From: Pseudactinotalea suaedae
GTDB lineage: Bacteria > Actinomycetota > Actinomycetes > Actinomycetales > Beutenbergiaceae
Assembly (NCBI RefSeq): GCF_009733815.1
Contig: NZ_WNXY01000003.1
Span: 124,001-188,000 of the forward strand
Direction of reading: 5' to 3'
DNA: 64,000 bases
Positions 9,401 through 16,906 of the stretch are shown here, in pieces. The first letter of the stretch is position 1, and every line of letters starts with the position of its first letter. A program made the position numbers and the translations under genes. The notes beneath the pieces were generated by a model. The model ran no database searches. It saw only the letters and a list, made by a program, of their open reading frames with translations, and was not told the origin of the DNA.

Positions 9401-10503
9401 ACATCATGCTGCGCGCCTCGAGCTTCGGCATCCACCTCGTCCTCGGGCTGACCCGATGGAGCGAGCTGCGGATGGCCCACCAGGCGCTGTTCGGCACGCG
9501 CATCGAGCTGCGGCTCAACGAGCCCTCCGAGTCCAGCGTCGACCGCAAGCTCGCCGCGCTGCTGACGGCCGACCGCCCGGGCCGCGTGCTGCTCGACGAC
9601 AAGAAGATGGCTCAGGTCGCGCTCCCGGTGCTGGACGTGGTCCCCGACGACGAGCTCGGCGAGGAGCTGGAGGAGCTGGCCAAGCGCACCGCGCAGTCCT
9701 GGAGCGGGCCCTCCGCCGCACCGATCCGGCTGCTCCCGCTCACGCTGTCGGCCGACGATCTTCCCGAGGCCTTCGAGGAGCCGGACGTGGTGCCGCTGGG
9801 CCTGCGTCAGGACACGATGGAGACGGCGGTCTGGGACTTCGCGGGCGAGGACCAGCACATGGTCGTGTTCGGCGACGCCAAGTGCGGCAAGTCCACGCTG
9901 CTGCGCACGATCGCGACCGGGCTGATGGAGCGCTTCACGCACGAGGAGCTCGCGATCGCCGTCATCGACCCGCGCGGGCGCGTGCCCGGCGTCATCAGCG
10001 ACGAGTACCTGGCCGCGCACGCCTGCAACGCCTCGCAGGCACGCGGACTGTGCACCACGATCGCCAGCGAGCTCGAGAAGCGGCCCGGCCTCGATCCTGA
10101 GACGCGAGCCCGGTCGCCCCGGATCGTCCTGCTGATCGACGACTACGACATCGTGGGCGCCGGCGGCACCGACCCGCTCGCCCCGTTGCTGCCCCACCTG
10201 CCGAACGCCCGCGACCTCGACCTGCACCTGGTGCTCACCCGACCGGTCGCCGGCTCGGGGCGCGCCATGTACGAGATGTTCCTGCAGGTGCTCCGCGACA
10301 CCGGCGGCTCGCTGCTGGTGATGTCGGGCGAGCGCAGCGAGGGCCAGGTCGCACCCCGCGTCTACCCCGAGCGGTTCCCGCCCGGGCGCGGCCGGTTCCT
10401 GCGCCGCGGTGAGCGACCGCACATCATCCAGATCGCCAACACTCCCGAGCCCACGCCCGAGGAGGCCGCGGCTGCAGCGGCCGGTGCCGGGGTGACGTCG
10501 TGA
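6496..10503 (+). CDS. eccC: EccC-like FtsK/SpoIIIE-family ATPase, type VII secretion motor
   Basis: 1335 residues in one chain. Two membrane segments (about 38-80) precede a linker and three P-loop ATPase domains. Domain 1 has Walker A GATGSGKSE (from residue 500) and Walker B LFVVIDEF (608-615). Domain 2 has GAPQTGRST (from 841), with Arg in place of the catalytic Lys, and DIVLLVDGY (from 945). Domain 3 has GDAKCGKST (from 1126) and RIVLLIDDYD (from 1209). This matches EccC, where domain 1 drives secretion and domains 2-3 bind substrate signals. The GTG start overlaps the previous stop; the fused single chain differs from split EccCa/EccCb of ESX-1. Confidence 0.95.
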   Translation: MSVKTVHRPTRETLPLERPEGDTLAPPPALGDDTGGTPLQMLLPIMGACTSVVMMVVLRGMNNPLYLAIAALVFVIAIVGGVGFALSSRGRNAKQEAQKRELYLDYLERVRGDFSDRTEAVRLEASVLHPQPSALMSMIRDPKRLWERRRRDTDFLEVRAGLGTVPWFEIGVPNPESPVQPHDPILLAEAELIAASCSLVEAMPLSVGLRQAGVVAIIGDRECGVALARAMLLQVAALHAPDDVGIALAFPPENAADWAGADLLPHTQEPSLFDGPVPARRVASSLEGLGKVLGETFTDRVQAANSTRRAGPQRNQPPHLVIVADDHGHVASALPLGSNVPLRELGITVIHLLADRLDEPGDVDVRITLDAPAESARADRDVAPSATMTTAPGTRNAVEVTMRPDAVDSPEFTATARAMAALRVTLIASRDEQGDATLEVEDLLGIADPTTFDPEDLWRPRAPADFLRVPFGIDDLGNPVLLDLKESAQLGMGPHGICIGATGSGKSEMLRTLILSLALSHPPEDLSMILVDYKGGAAFAPFEGLPHLAGLIDNLADDPQLTTRARASIQGEVVRRQQLLKQAGSSPSITHYRQLREENPDLPVLPHLFVVIDEFGELLTAEPEFIDLFLQIGRIGRSIGVHLLLSSQRIEGGKLRGLDTYLSYRLGLRTFSESESQVVLNTGDAFHLPPLPGYGYLKVDTSVYTRFRAGYVSGPVVRGRTTREEEDVAPQPMLLPLYNGIKRDRNDQQGPALAPLTRPDTSLTVVEAAVERTRDDERAVRPVWLPPLPERLALGAVVDRATARDTALTIAMGLVDDPEHQAQDPWLLDLTRAGGHVAIIGAPQTGRSTLLRTVATSLSLSYTPREVAIYGMDLTTGGLQRIEGFPHVGGVATRSHRDRLRRLLEELAGMLAMREAIFRDRSIDSIAQLRSMHAAGRVPELPAADIVLLVDGYGSIRQDFEELEDQFVDIMLRASSFGIHLVLGLTRWSELRMAHQALFGTRIELRLNEPSESSVDRKLAALLTADRPGRVLLDDKKMAQVALPVLDVVPDDELGEELEELAKRTAQSWSGPSAAPIRLLPLTLSADDLPEAFEEPDVVPLGLRQDTMETAVWDFAGEDQHMVVFGDAKCGKSTLLRTIATGLMERFTHEELAIAVIDPRGRVPGVISDEYLAAHACNASQARGLCTTIASELEKRPGLDPETRARSPRIVLLIDDYDIVGAGGTDPLAPLLPHLPNARDLDLHLVLTRPVAGSGRAMYEMFLQVLRDTGGSLLVMSGERSEGQVAPRVYPERFPPGRGRFLRRGERPHIIQIANTPEPTPEEAAAAAAGAGVTS

Positions 10504-11048
10504 AGACCCTCGCGGTGGTCGGGACCGCCGGCGGGGTCGGCACCACCACGGTCGCCGCGCTGGCCTTCGCCGGCATGCGCCAGCACCCCCACGGCGGCCC
10601 GATGCTCTACGCACGCCCGAGCGCCCGCCTGATCGACCGGGTGGGCGACGACTCGGTGCCCGCCCTCAACGGCGACCTCGCGATCTGGGATGCCGGCGTC
10701 CACAGCCCCGAGAGCGCCGCGGCGCTGCTCGAGGCGGGCAGCTGCGTGCTCGCGGTCGCGGCACCGGCGACGCCGCTCGGCATCGCCGACGCCGCCCGGG
10801 TGCTCAGCACGGTCGCCGAGCTCGGCGAAGATGCGCTCTCGGGTGTCGCCGTGGTGCTCAGCCAGGTCGACGGCCGCGGTCGGCCCGTGCCCAGCCCGGC
10901 CATCCCCTCCCCGATGCTGGTGCGGATCCCCTACGACGCCACGCTCGCCGCCGCCGGTCCGGTGCCGCCGGTCGGGCGGCTCAGTGGGCGCGCCCGCACG
11001 GCCGCCGTCGCGTGGCAGCGCCGCGCCACCGCCCTCCTCGCCCCCTGA
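10500..11048 (+). CDS. Second MinD-like protein with degenerate P-loop, type VII locus
   Basis: 182 residues, shorter than a full MinD. The N-terminus VVGTAGGVGTTTVAALA fits the P-loop strand-helix, but both lysines of the MinD/ParA motif are replaced (Ala and Thr). The following LAIWDAGVHSPESAA lies where the Walker B/switch segment is expected, and LAVAAPATPLGIADAARVL continues the fold. It shares the GTAGGVG motif with the protein at 5648-6499, suggesting distant paralogy. Its GTG start overlaps the EccC stop codon (GTGA). It is last in the operon. Role unknown; probably a partner of EccC rather than an active ATPase. Confidence 0.75.
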   Translation: MKTLAVVGTAGGVGTTTVAALAFAGMRQHPHGGPMLYARPSARLIDRVGDDSVPALNGDLAIWDAGVHSPESAAALLEAGSCVLAVAAPATPLGIADAARVLSTVAELGEDALSGVAVVLSQVDGRGRPVPSPAIPSPMLVRIPYDATLAAAGPVPPVGRLSGRARTAAVAWQRRATALLAP

Positions 11049-11073
11049 GCTCCGCAGCCGCTGCCCCCGCGGG

Positions 11074-11955
11074 TCACCGCGCTGGCTGGTCGCCGACGAG
11101 CTGCTGCACCCCGAGTGCGTCGAGGCGGTCCGGATCGGCGAGGACGTCGAGCCTGACGATGCGACCGTCCTCGATCGAGAAGGCCATGATCGACACGACC
11201 CGCTCCCCCATGACGGCCGCGACACCGGGCAGCCCGCCGATGAGGACGGGCGTCGAGTGGGCCGCGAGCCGACCCGACAGGACGGCCTGCTCGGCGATCG
11301 CGCGTGCGCCGTCGACGACCTGGGCGGTGGTGCCGTAGTCGGCGTGCAGCACGGCGCCGTCGTCGAGCAGCGCGAGGAGCGCCCCGAGGTCGCCCTCCTG
11401 GGCGGCCGCCAACCACGCCTCGACGATGTGCCTGCCGCGCTCGCGTCCGGGGCGTGCCGGTTCCTCGGCACCGCGCACCCGCCGGCGCCCGCGGGAGGCG
11501 AGCTGGCGGGCCGCCTCGGGTGAGCGGTCCAGCACGGTCGCGATCTCGTCGAACGGCCGATCGAAGACGTCGTGCAGCACGAACGCGATCCGCTCGGCAG
11601 GGCTCAGCGTCTCCAGCAGCACGAGCAGGGCGACGCTGACCTGGTCGCTCTGCGCCACCAGCTCGGCGGGGTCCTCGGCAGCGACCGGCTCGTCGCGCCA
11701 CGGCTCCACCTGCCAGGAGTGCTCGCGCCTGCGCCGCGGCGCGCGCAGCAGGTCGAGGCTGACGCGGGACACCACGGTCGTCAGCCACGCCGAGAGGTTC
11801 TCGATCTCCTCGTTGGCTGAGCGATCCAGCCGCAGCCAGGTCTCGTGCAGCGCGTCGTCGGCATCGGCGGTCGAGCCGAGCAGCCCGGTCGCGATGGCGT
11901 GCAGCCGGGGCCGCTCGGTCTCGAACCGCCGGGCAAGGATTCTTCGATCGGTCAT
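11074..11955 (-). CDS. ECF41-family (SigJ-like) RNA polymerase sigma factor with SnoaL-like domain
   Basis: 293 residues: sigma region 2 (about 10-75), sigma region 4 (about 110-165, LVLLETLSPAERIAFVLHDVFDRPFDEIA) and a C-terminal SnoaL-like domain (about 175-293) that controls activity in this group. ADPDRL near the C-terminus matches the conserved NPDKL motif of ECF41 proteins. There is no anti-sigma gene, as expected for ECF41. GAGGAG lies upstream of the ATG at 11955. It is divergent from the NmrA-type oxidoreductase, a typical ECF41 partner, and both promoters fit the ECF41 consensus (see 11955-12016), implying autoregulation. Confidence 0.92.
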   Translation of the reverse strand: MTDRRILARRFETERPRLHAIATGLLGSTADADDALHETWLRLDRSANEEIENLSAWLTTVVSRVSLDLLRAPRRRREHSWQVEPWRDEPVAAEDPAELVAQSDQVSVALLVLLETLSPAERIAFVLHDVFDRPFDEIATVLDRSPEAARQLASRGRRRVRGAEEPARPGRERGRHIVEAWLAAAQEGDLGALLALLDDGAVLHADYGTTAQVVDGARAIAEQAVLSGRLAAHSTPVLIGGLPGVAAVMGERVVSIMAFSIEDGRIVRLDVLADPDRLDALGVQQLVGDQPAR

Positions 11956-11981
11956 GTCACGTCTCCTCGATGTCGATCGTC
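11955..11981 (+). promoter_or_regulatory. ECF41-type promoter driving the NmrA-family gene
   Basis: TGTCACG at 11955-11961 and CGTC at 11978-11981, separated by 16 bases, match the published ECF41 consensus TGTCACA-N16-CGTC with one mismatch. It points to the gene at 12033, giving a leader of roughly 45 bases. Its -35 element overlaps the start codon of the sigma gene. Confidence 0.75.
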
Positions 11982-11989
11982 AGGACCTC

Positions 11990-12016
11990 GACGCGGGACC
12001 GTCCCGTGTTGTGACA
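11990..12016 (-). promoter_or_regulatory. ECF41-type promoter driving the sigma factor gene
   Basis: On the minus strand TGTCACA (12016-12010) and CGTC (11993-11990) are separated by exactly 16 bases, a perfect match to the ECF41 consensus. It faces the opposite promoter, with the two -10 elements only 8 bases apart, so the divergent transcripts compete for the same polymerase. Confidence 0.8.
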
Positions 12017-12032
12017 TGAAGGACAGACAAAC

Positions 12033-12818
12033 ATGAACGCACCCATTCTCGTGACCGGCGGAACCGGGACGATCGGCAGCCGGGTGGTGCCGCTGCTGCG
12101 GAGCGCAGGCCAGGACGTGCGGGTCCTCTCCCGCCGGGGCGGTGACGACGCACCCGGCCTGACGCACGTCGAGGGCGACACCGTCGCCGGGCACGGCCTC
12201 GCCGAGGCGCTCGAGCACGTGGACGTCGTGCTGCACCTGGCGGGCGGCGCGAAGGGCGACGACACCGCAGCGACCAACCTCGCTGCTGCGGCCAGGCGCG
12301 CCGGGGTGAAGCACCTCCTGCTGATCTCCGTGGTCGGGGCCGACGCCATGCCGATCGGCTACTTCCGCGCGAAGGCCGCTGCTGAGCGCGCGATCGCGGA
12401 GTCGGACGTCCCGTGGACGGTGCTGCGCGCCGCGCAGCTGCACGAGTTCGTGCTCCCGGTCGTCCGGGGCATGGCCAAGCTCCCGCTGCTACCGATGCCC
12501 GGCGGTCTGCGCTTCGAGCCGGTGCACGTCGAGGAGGTGGCAGCCCGGCTCGCGGAGCTCGCGCTGGGCTCGCCCGCCGGTCGGGTCGCCGACATCGCCG
12601 GCCCGGAGGTGCTCGACGTCCGGCAGCTGGCCGATGCCTACGTCGCGGCGATGGGCAGGCGTCGCCGTCGCGGCGTGCCCGTCCGGATCCCGGGGGCAGT
12701 CGGGCGCGCCTACCGCGCCGGCGACAACCTGGCCGGCGCGCCCGTGCACCGGGGCGCGCGCGGCTGGTCGGACTTCCTGGCAGAGCTGGTGGCGCGCACG
12801 GCGGACGTGCTGCGGTGA
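12033..12818 (+). CDS. NmrA/atypical SDR family NAD(P)-binding oxidoreductase
   Basis: 261 residues. The N-terminal Rossmann motif GGTGTIGSR binds NAD(P); KAAAERAIAESDVPWTVLRAAQLHEF is the usual mid-section of NmrA-like atypical SDRs, which often lack the full Tyr-Lys catalytic pair. Family members act as redox sensors or reductases. AAGGAC lies upstream of the ATG. The gene is divergent from the ECF41 sigma factor and preceded by an ECF41-type promoter, so it is the likely direct target; oxidoreductases and epimerases are known ECF41 partner genes. Confidence 0.85.
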   Translation: MNAPILVTGGTGTIGSRVVPLLRSAGQDVRVLSRRGGDDAPGLTHVEGDTVAGHGLAEALEHVDVVLHLAGGAKGDDTAATNLAAAARRAGVKHLLLISVVGADAMPIGYFRAKAAAERAIAESDVPWTVLRAAQLHEFVLPVVRGMAKLPLLPMPGGLRFEPVHVEEVAARLAELALGSPAGRVADIAGPEVLDVRQLADAYVAAMGRRRRRGVPVRIPGAVGRAYRAGDNLAGAPVHRGARGWSDFLAELVARTADVLR

Positions 12819-12831
12819 CGCCGGCCCGCCC

Positions 12832-12861
12832 GGCCCCAGGGTCGCCTACAGGCCCTGGGCC
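12832..12861. terminator. Possible shared hairpin between convergent NmrA and araA genes
   Basis: An inverted repeat with GGCCCCAGGG (12832-12841) and CCCTGGGCC (12853-12861) spans the convergent 3' ends and includes the araA stop codon in its loop. One base bulges and there is no T-run, so terminator function is uncertain. Confidence 0.35.
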
Positions 12862-14366
12862 AGGCGGTAGTAGGCCGCGTTCCAGCGGAGCTGCTGGGCG
12901 AACCCGCGCACCGTGGTGTCGGAGTCGATGACGGCGAGCTCGACCTCGGCGATGTCGGCGAAGTCCTCCCAGACCTCGCGCCCGATCGCGGTGCTCAGGA
13001 CCGAGTGGTGCGCACCGCCCGCGGTGAGCCATGCCGTCGCCGAGGTGGTGAAGTCGGGGCGGGGCACCCACACCGCACGCGCCACCGGCAGGTTGGGCAG
13101 CTCGGCGTCGGGCGGCACGATGTCGATGAGGTTCGCGGTGAGCCGGAACCGCTCACGCAGGTCGGACATGGCGACGACGATCCCCTCACCCGGGTCGGTG
13201 TCGAACACGAGCCGGACCGGGTCCTCGCGGTCGCCGATCCCCAGCGGATGGATCTCGACACGGGGGGTGGAGGTCGTGAGCGTGGGGCAGATCTCGAGCA
13301 TGTGCGCGCCGAGGATCTTCTCCTTGCCGGGCGTCATCTCGTAGGTGTAGTCCTCCATCAGCGAGGCGCCGCCGGGCAGGCCGTGACCCATCACCTTGGC
13401 GGCTCTGACCACCAGCGCGGTCTTCCAGTCACCCTCGGCGCCGAAGCCGTAGCCATCGGCCATCAAGCGCTGCACGGCCAGGCCGGGAAGCTGCCGCAGC
13501 CCGCCCAGGTCCTCGAACGTCGTCGTGAAGGCGGTCGCGCCCACCTCCTCCAGGAAGGAGCGGAGCCCGATCTCCTGCGCCGCGGCGTAGCGGAGCGACT
13601 CGTGCCGCTCGCCGCCGGACCGCAGCTCGGGGACGACGTCGTAGAGCTCCTCGTACTCTGCGACCAGGGCGTCGATCTGCTCGGCAGGAGCGGCGTCGAC
13701 CCGCTCGACGAGCTCGTTGACGCTCCAGGTGTTGACGGCGATCCCGAAGCGCACCTCGGCCTCGGTCTTGTCACCCTCGGTGACGGCGACGAAGCGCATG
13801 TTGTCGCCGAACCGCGCGAGGGTGGCGCCACGCAGCGACGCCCATCCCGCAGCGGCGCGAGACCACAGGCCGACCTGCCGCTGCACGTCCGGGTTGCTGG
13901 CGTGGCCCACGACGATCTTGCGCGGCACCGACATCCGGGCGGCGATGTAGCCGAACTCGCGGTCGCCGTGCGCGGCCTGGTTCAGGTTCATGAAGTCCAT
14001 GTCGATGTCCGCCCAGGGCAGCTCGACGTTCGCCTGCGTGTGCAGGTGCAGCAGCGGTGTCGACAGCGCGTCCAGCCCGGTGATCCACATCTTCGCCGGG
14101 CTGAAGGTGTGCATCCACACGATGACGCCGATGCAGCTGTCGTCGGCGTTGGCCTCGAGCGCGGTGCGGCGGATCGACGCCGCATCCTTCAGGACCGGCT
14201 TCCAGACGACCTCCACCGGGATGTCGTCGCTGTCCTGCAGGTAGGCGGCCACGGCACGGGACTGCTCCGCCACCTGGGCGAGGGTCTCCTCGCCGTACAG
14301 GTCCTGACTTCCGGTGAGGAACCAGATCTGGCGGGTCTCGAAAGGGTCCTGCGAGGACGCGGTCAC
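12846..14366 (-). CDS. araA: L-arabinose isomerase
   Basis: 506 residues, the standard AraA length. It converts L-arabinose to L-ribulose with Mn2+. The N-terminus [17 protein letters not shown] is diagnostic, and the metal/active-site segments [24 protein letters not shown] and [14 protein letters not shown] are intact. It starts at GTG overlapping the araD stop (GTGA) and is last in the araBDA operon. Expression should follow the operator upstream of araB. An unrelated-looking but homologous isomerase lies at 33261-34691. Confidence 0.97.
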   Translation of the reverse strand: MTASSQDPFETRQIWFLTGSQDLYGEETLAQVAEQSRAVAAYLQDSDDIPVEVVWKPVLKDAASIRRTALEANADDSCIGVIVWMHTFSPAKMWITGLDALSTPLLHLHTQANVELPWADIDMDFMNLNQAAHGDREFGYIAARMSVPRKIVVGHASNPDVQRQVGLWSRAAAGWASLRGATLARFGDNMRFVAVTEGDKTEAEVRFGIAVNTWSVNELVERVDAAPAEQIDALVAEYEELYDVVPELRSGGERHESLRYAAAQEIGLRSFLEEVGATAFTTTFEDLGGLRQLPGLAVQRLMADGYGFGAEGDWKTALVVRAAKVMGHGLPGGASLMEDYTYEMTPGKEKILGAHMLEICPTLTTSTPRVEIHPLGIGDREDPVRLVFDTDPGEGIVVAMSDLRERFRLTANLIDIVPPDAELPNLPVARAVWVPRPDFTTSATAWLTAGGAHHSVLSTAIGREVWEDFADIAEVELAVIDSDTTVRGFAQQLRWNAAYYRLAQGL

Positions 14367-15115
14367 TGAGTCTTCTCCTGGTCGGTCGTGCCTTGGCCGT
14401 AGACGTTCTGGTAGCGGTCGAAGAGCGAGTCGATGTGGTGCTGCGCGATCGGCACCGGGTCGCCGAGCTGCCGGGCGATGTGCACGGTGCGAGCGACCTC
14501 TTCGCACATGACGGCGGCCTTGACGGCGTCGCGCGCGTCCTTGCCGATCGTGAACGGTCCGTGGTTCGCCATCAGCACGGCGCGGCTGCGAGAGCCCTGC
14601 AGCGTCTCCACGATGCCGCGGCCGATCGAGTCGTCACCGATGATCGCGAACGGGCCGATCGGGATCTCGCCGCCGTACTCGTCGGCCATCATCGTGAGCA
14701 CGCACGGGATCGGCTCCTGCCGGGCCGCCCAGGCGGTCGCGTAGGTCGAGTGGGTGTGCACGACGCCACCGACCTCGGGCATGTGGGCGTAGACGTAGGC
14801 CGCGGCGGCCGTGTCCGAGCTCGGCTTGAGCGCATCGGGGGTGCCGTCGTCGATCTTGTTGCCGTCGAGCGTGCAGACCACCATCGCCTCGGGCGTGAGC
14901 TCGTCGTAGGAGACGCCGGACGGCTTGATCACGAAGAGCTCGGGCAGCCCGTCCCCGGGCCGGGAGCCGGGCACCCGCTCGCTGACGTTGCCGGCGGTCC
15001 ACACCACCAGCTCGTACCGGGTCAGCTCGGCGTGCAGCGCGGCGACGCGCTCTCGGGTCGCCTGCACACGCTGCTGCAGCTCCTCGGGCAGCTCGGACAG
15101 CACGACGGCGGCCAT
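14363..15115 (-). CDS. araD: L-ribulose-5-phosphate 4-epimerase
   Basis: 250 residues of the class II aldolase/epimerase family. The zinc site is seen in [13 protein letters not shown], and [11 protein letters not shown] and [13 protein letters not shown] form the phosphate-binding loops. It turns L-ribulose 5-phosphate into D-xylulose 5-phosphate for the pentose phosphate pathway. Its ATG overlaps the araB stop as ATGA and its own stop overlaps araA, so the three enzymes are translationally coupled. Confidence 0.95.
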   Translation of the reverse strand: MAAVVLSELPEELQQRVQATRERVAALHAELTRYELVVWTAGNVSERVPGSRPGDGLPELFVIKPSGVSYDELTPEAMVVCTLDGNKIDDGTPDALKPSSDTAAAAYVYAHMPEVGGVVHTHSTYATAWAARQEPIPCVLTMMADEYGGEIPIGPFAIIGDDSIGRGIVETLQGSRSRAVLMANHGPFTIGKDARDAVKAAVMCEEVARTVHIARQLGDPVPIAQHHIDSLFDRYQNVYGQGTTDQEKTQ

Positions 15116-16836
15116 CAGGCGATCTCCTCGGTCGGTGCGAGCTCGGGTGCCGACCCGCTGGTACCGGAGGCGTGGACCTCGCGTCGGATCGCCTTCAGTC
15201 GGTGCATGACGTCGTTGCCGCCGCGGCCGAAGTAGTCGTACAGCGTGCTGTACTCGGCGAACAGCCGGTCGTAGGCCTGCGCGGCCTCGGGGTTCGGCGT
15301 GTAGGCGGCCTCGACGCGCCCACCCATCACGGGGGCGGCGGCGCGCACGTCGTCGTAGTACCCCGCCGCCACCGCGGCGTGGATCGCCGAGCCCAGGGCG
15401 GGCCCCTGGTCGGAGACGATCGTCGACAGCGGCAGCCGCGTGATGTCGGAGTACATCTGCATGAGGAAGGTGTTCTTGAGCAGCCCGCCGGCCACGACCA
15501 GCTCGGTCACCGGCACCCCGGACTCCGCGTAGGCCTCGACGATCACGCGCGTGCCGAAAGCGGTCGACTCCAGCAGCGCGCGGTAGATGTCCTCGGGCCG
15601 GGTGGTGAGCGTCTGCCCGAGGATCAGTCCGGACAGCTCGTGGTCGACGAGCACCGAGCGGTTCCCGGAGTGCCAGTCGAGCGCGATCAGCCCGTGCGCG
15701 CCGATCTGCTGGGCGCTCGCGAGCTCCGTGAGGTACTCGTGCAGGTTCTGATCCTTCGCCGCGGCGGCCTCGGCGTACGCCCCCGGCACCCCGGTGGAGA
15801 CGAACCAGGCGAAGATGTCGCCGACGCCGGACTGGCCGGCCTCGTAGCCGTAGCTGCCGGCGACGATCCCGCCGTTGACGACCCCGCACATGCCGGGGAC
15901 CTCGGCGAGTACGTCGCTGCTGATCACGTGGCACGTCGAGGTGCCCATGATCAGGGTCATCTGGCCGTTCTCGACGGCGTTCGCGGCCGGGGCGGTGACG
16001 TGGGCGTCGACGTTGCCCACCGCGACCGCGATGCCCTCGGGCAGCCCGGTCCAGCCCGCCGCCTCGGCGGTGAGCTGCCCGGCGACCTCGCCGAGCTGGG
16101 CGACGGGGGCGCCGTCGAGCTTGCTGATGAACCCCGCGAAGTCGGGGTTAAGGGCCGTGAGGAAGTCCTCGCTGGGATAGGTGCCGTCCTGGTAGATGCC
16201 CTTGTAGCCGAGCGTGCAGGCGTTGCGCACGTAGGTGCCGGAGAGCTGCCAGACGATCCAGTCGGTGGCCTCGACCCAGTGCTCGGTGGCGTCGTAGATC
16301 TCGCGGTCCTCCTCGAGCACCTGCAGACCCTTGGCGAACTGCCACTCGCTGGAGATGAGGCCCCCGTAGCGGGGCAGCCAGGACTCGCCACGCTCGCGGG
16401 CGAGCTCGTTGATCCGGTCCGCCTGCCCCTGGGCCGCGTGGTGCTTCCAGAGCTTGACGTAGGCGTGCGGCCGGTCGGCGAGCTCGGGGAGCTCGCAGAG
16501 CGGTGTGCCGTCGGCTGTCGTCGGCACCATGGTGCAGGAGGTGACGTCCACGCCGATCCCGACGACGTCGGCCGGGTCCACCCCGGCGGCCTCGAGCGCG
16601 GCCGGGACCGCGGTCTGCAGCACCTCGACGTAGTCGGCCGGAACCTGCAGCGCCCACTCGGGCGGCAACGGCTCGTCGGCGTGCGCCGTCAGGGTGCGGT
16701 CCATCACGGCATGGCGGTACTCGTGCACCGCACTGCCCAGCTCGGCTCCATCCGCGACGCGCACCACGACAGCCCGCCCGGAGAGGGTGCCGTAGTCCAC
16801 GCCGACGACGAGTGCTCGGTCGACGTCGACAGTCAT
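15115..16836 (-). CDS. araB: Ribulokinase
   Basis: 573 residues of the FGGY carbohydrate kinase family; phosphorylates L-ribulose. VVGVDYGTLSGRAVVV is the N-terminal ATP-binding signature, GIGVDVTSCTM and the Trp-rich KLWKHHAAQ segment are typical of AraB, and VAGGLLKNTFLMQMYSDI is the FGGY C-terminal motif. First gene of araBDA. The start codon is only 7 bases from a LacI-type operator; a TAACAT -10-like hexamer at 16848-16843 would begin transcription near the ATG itself, so a leaderless message is likely and no ribosome-binding site is seen. Confidence 0.97.
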   Translation of the reverse strand: MTVDVDRALVVGVDYGTLSGRAVVVRVADGAELGSAVHEYRHAVMDRTLTAHADEPLPPEWALQVPADYVEVLQTAVPAALEAAGVDPADVVGIGVDVTSCTMVPTTADGTPLCELPELADRPHAYVKLWKHHAAQGQADRINELARERGESWLPRYGGLISSEWQFAKGLQVLEEDREIYDATEHWVEATDWIVWQLSGTYVRNACTLGYKGIYQDGTYPSEDFLTALNPDFAGFISKLDGAPVAQLGEVAGQLTAEAAGWTGLPEGIAVAVGNVDAHVTAPAANAVENGQMTLIMGTSTCHVISSDVLAEVPGMCGVVNGGIVAGSYGYEAGQSGVGDIFAWFVSTGVPGAYAEAAAAKDQNLHEYLTELASAQQIGAHGLIALDWHSGNRSVLVDHELSGLILGQTLTTRPEDIYRALLESTAFGTRVIVEAYAESGVPVTELVVAGGLLKNTFLMQMYSDITRLPLSTIVSDQGPALGSAIHAAVAAGYYDDVRAAAPVMGGRVEAAYTPNPEAAQAYDRLFAEYSTLYDYFGRGGNDVMHRLKAIRREVHASGTSGSAPELAPTEEIA

Positions 16837-16842
16837 ACCCCG

Positions 16843-16858
16843 ATGTTAGCGTTCACAT
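16843..16858 (-). promoter_or_regulatory. Arabinose operon operator (LacI-type) overlapping a -10-like element
   Basis: ATGTTAGCGTTCACAT (16 bp, 12 positions symmetric, central CG) lies directly upstream of araB. On the araB strand its end reads TAACAT, a fair -10 hexamer 7 bases from the start codon. Operators of this shape are used by actinobacterial LacI-family sugar regulators. The LacI gene at 21503 is the nearest candidate, but the link is not shown. Confidence 0.65.
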
Positions 16859-16906
16859 CGGTTCGGCGCATCCACTTCCGCTGACGGCTCGTCGCAGCGA
16901 CAGGCC

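Noticed and set aside
5641-10614. A 1657-codon open frame on the minus strand across the secretion operon
   Set aside because: It is antisense to EccC and the first MinD-like gene, whose products have clear domains. Its translation is Arg/Gly/His-rich low-complexity sequence, as expected for the opposite strand of GC-rich genes.
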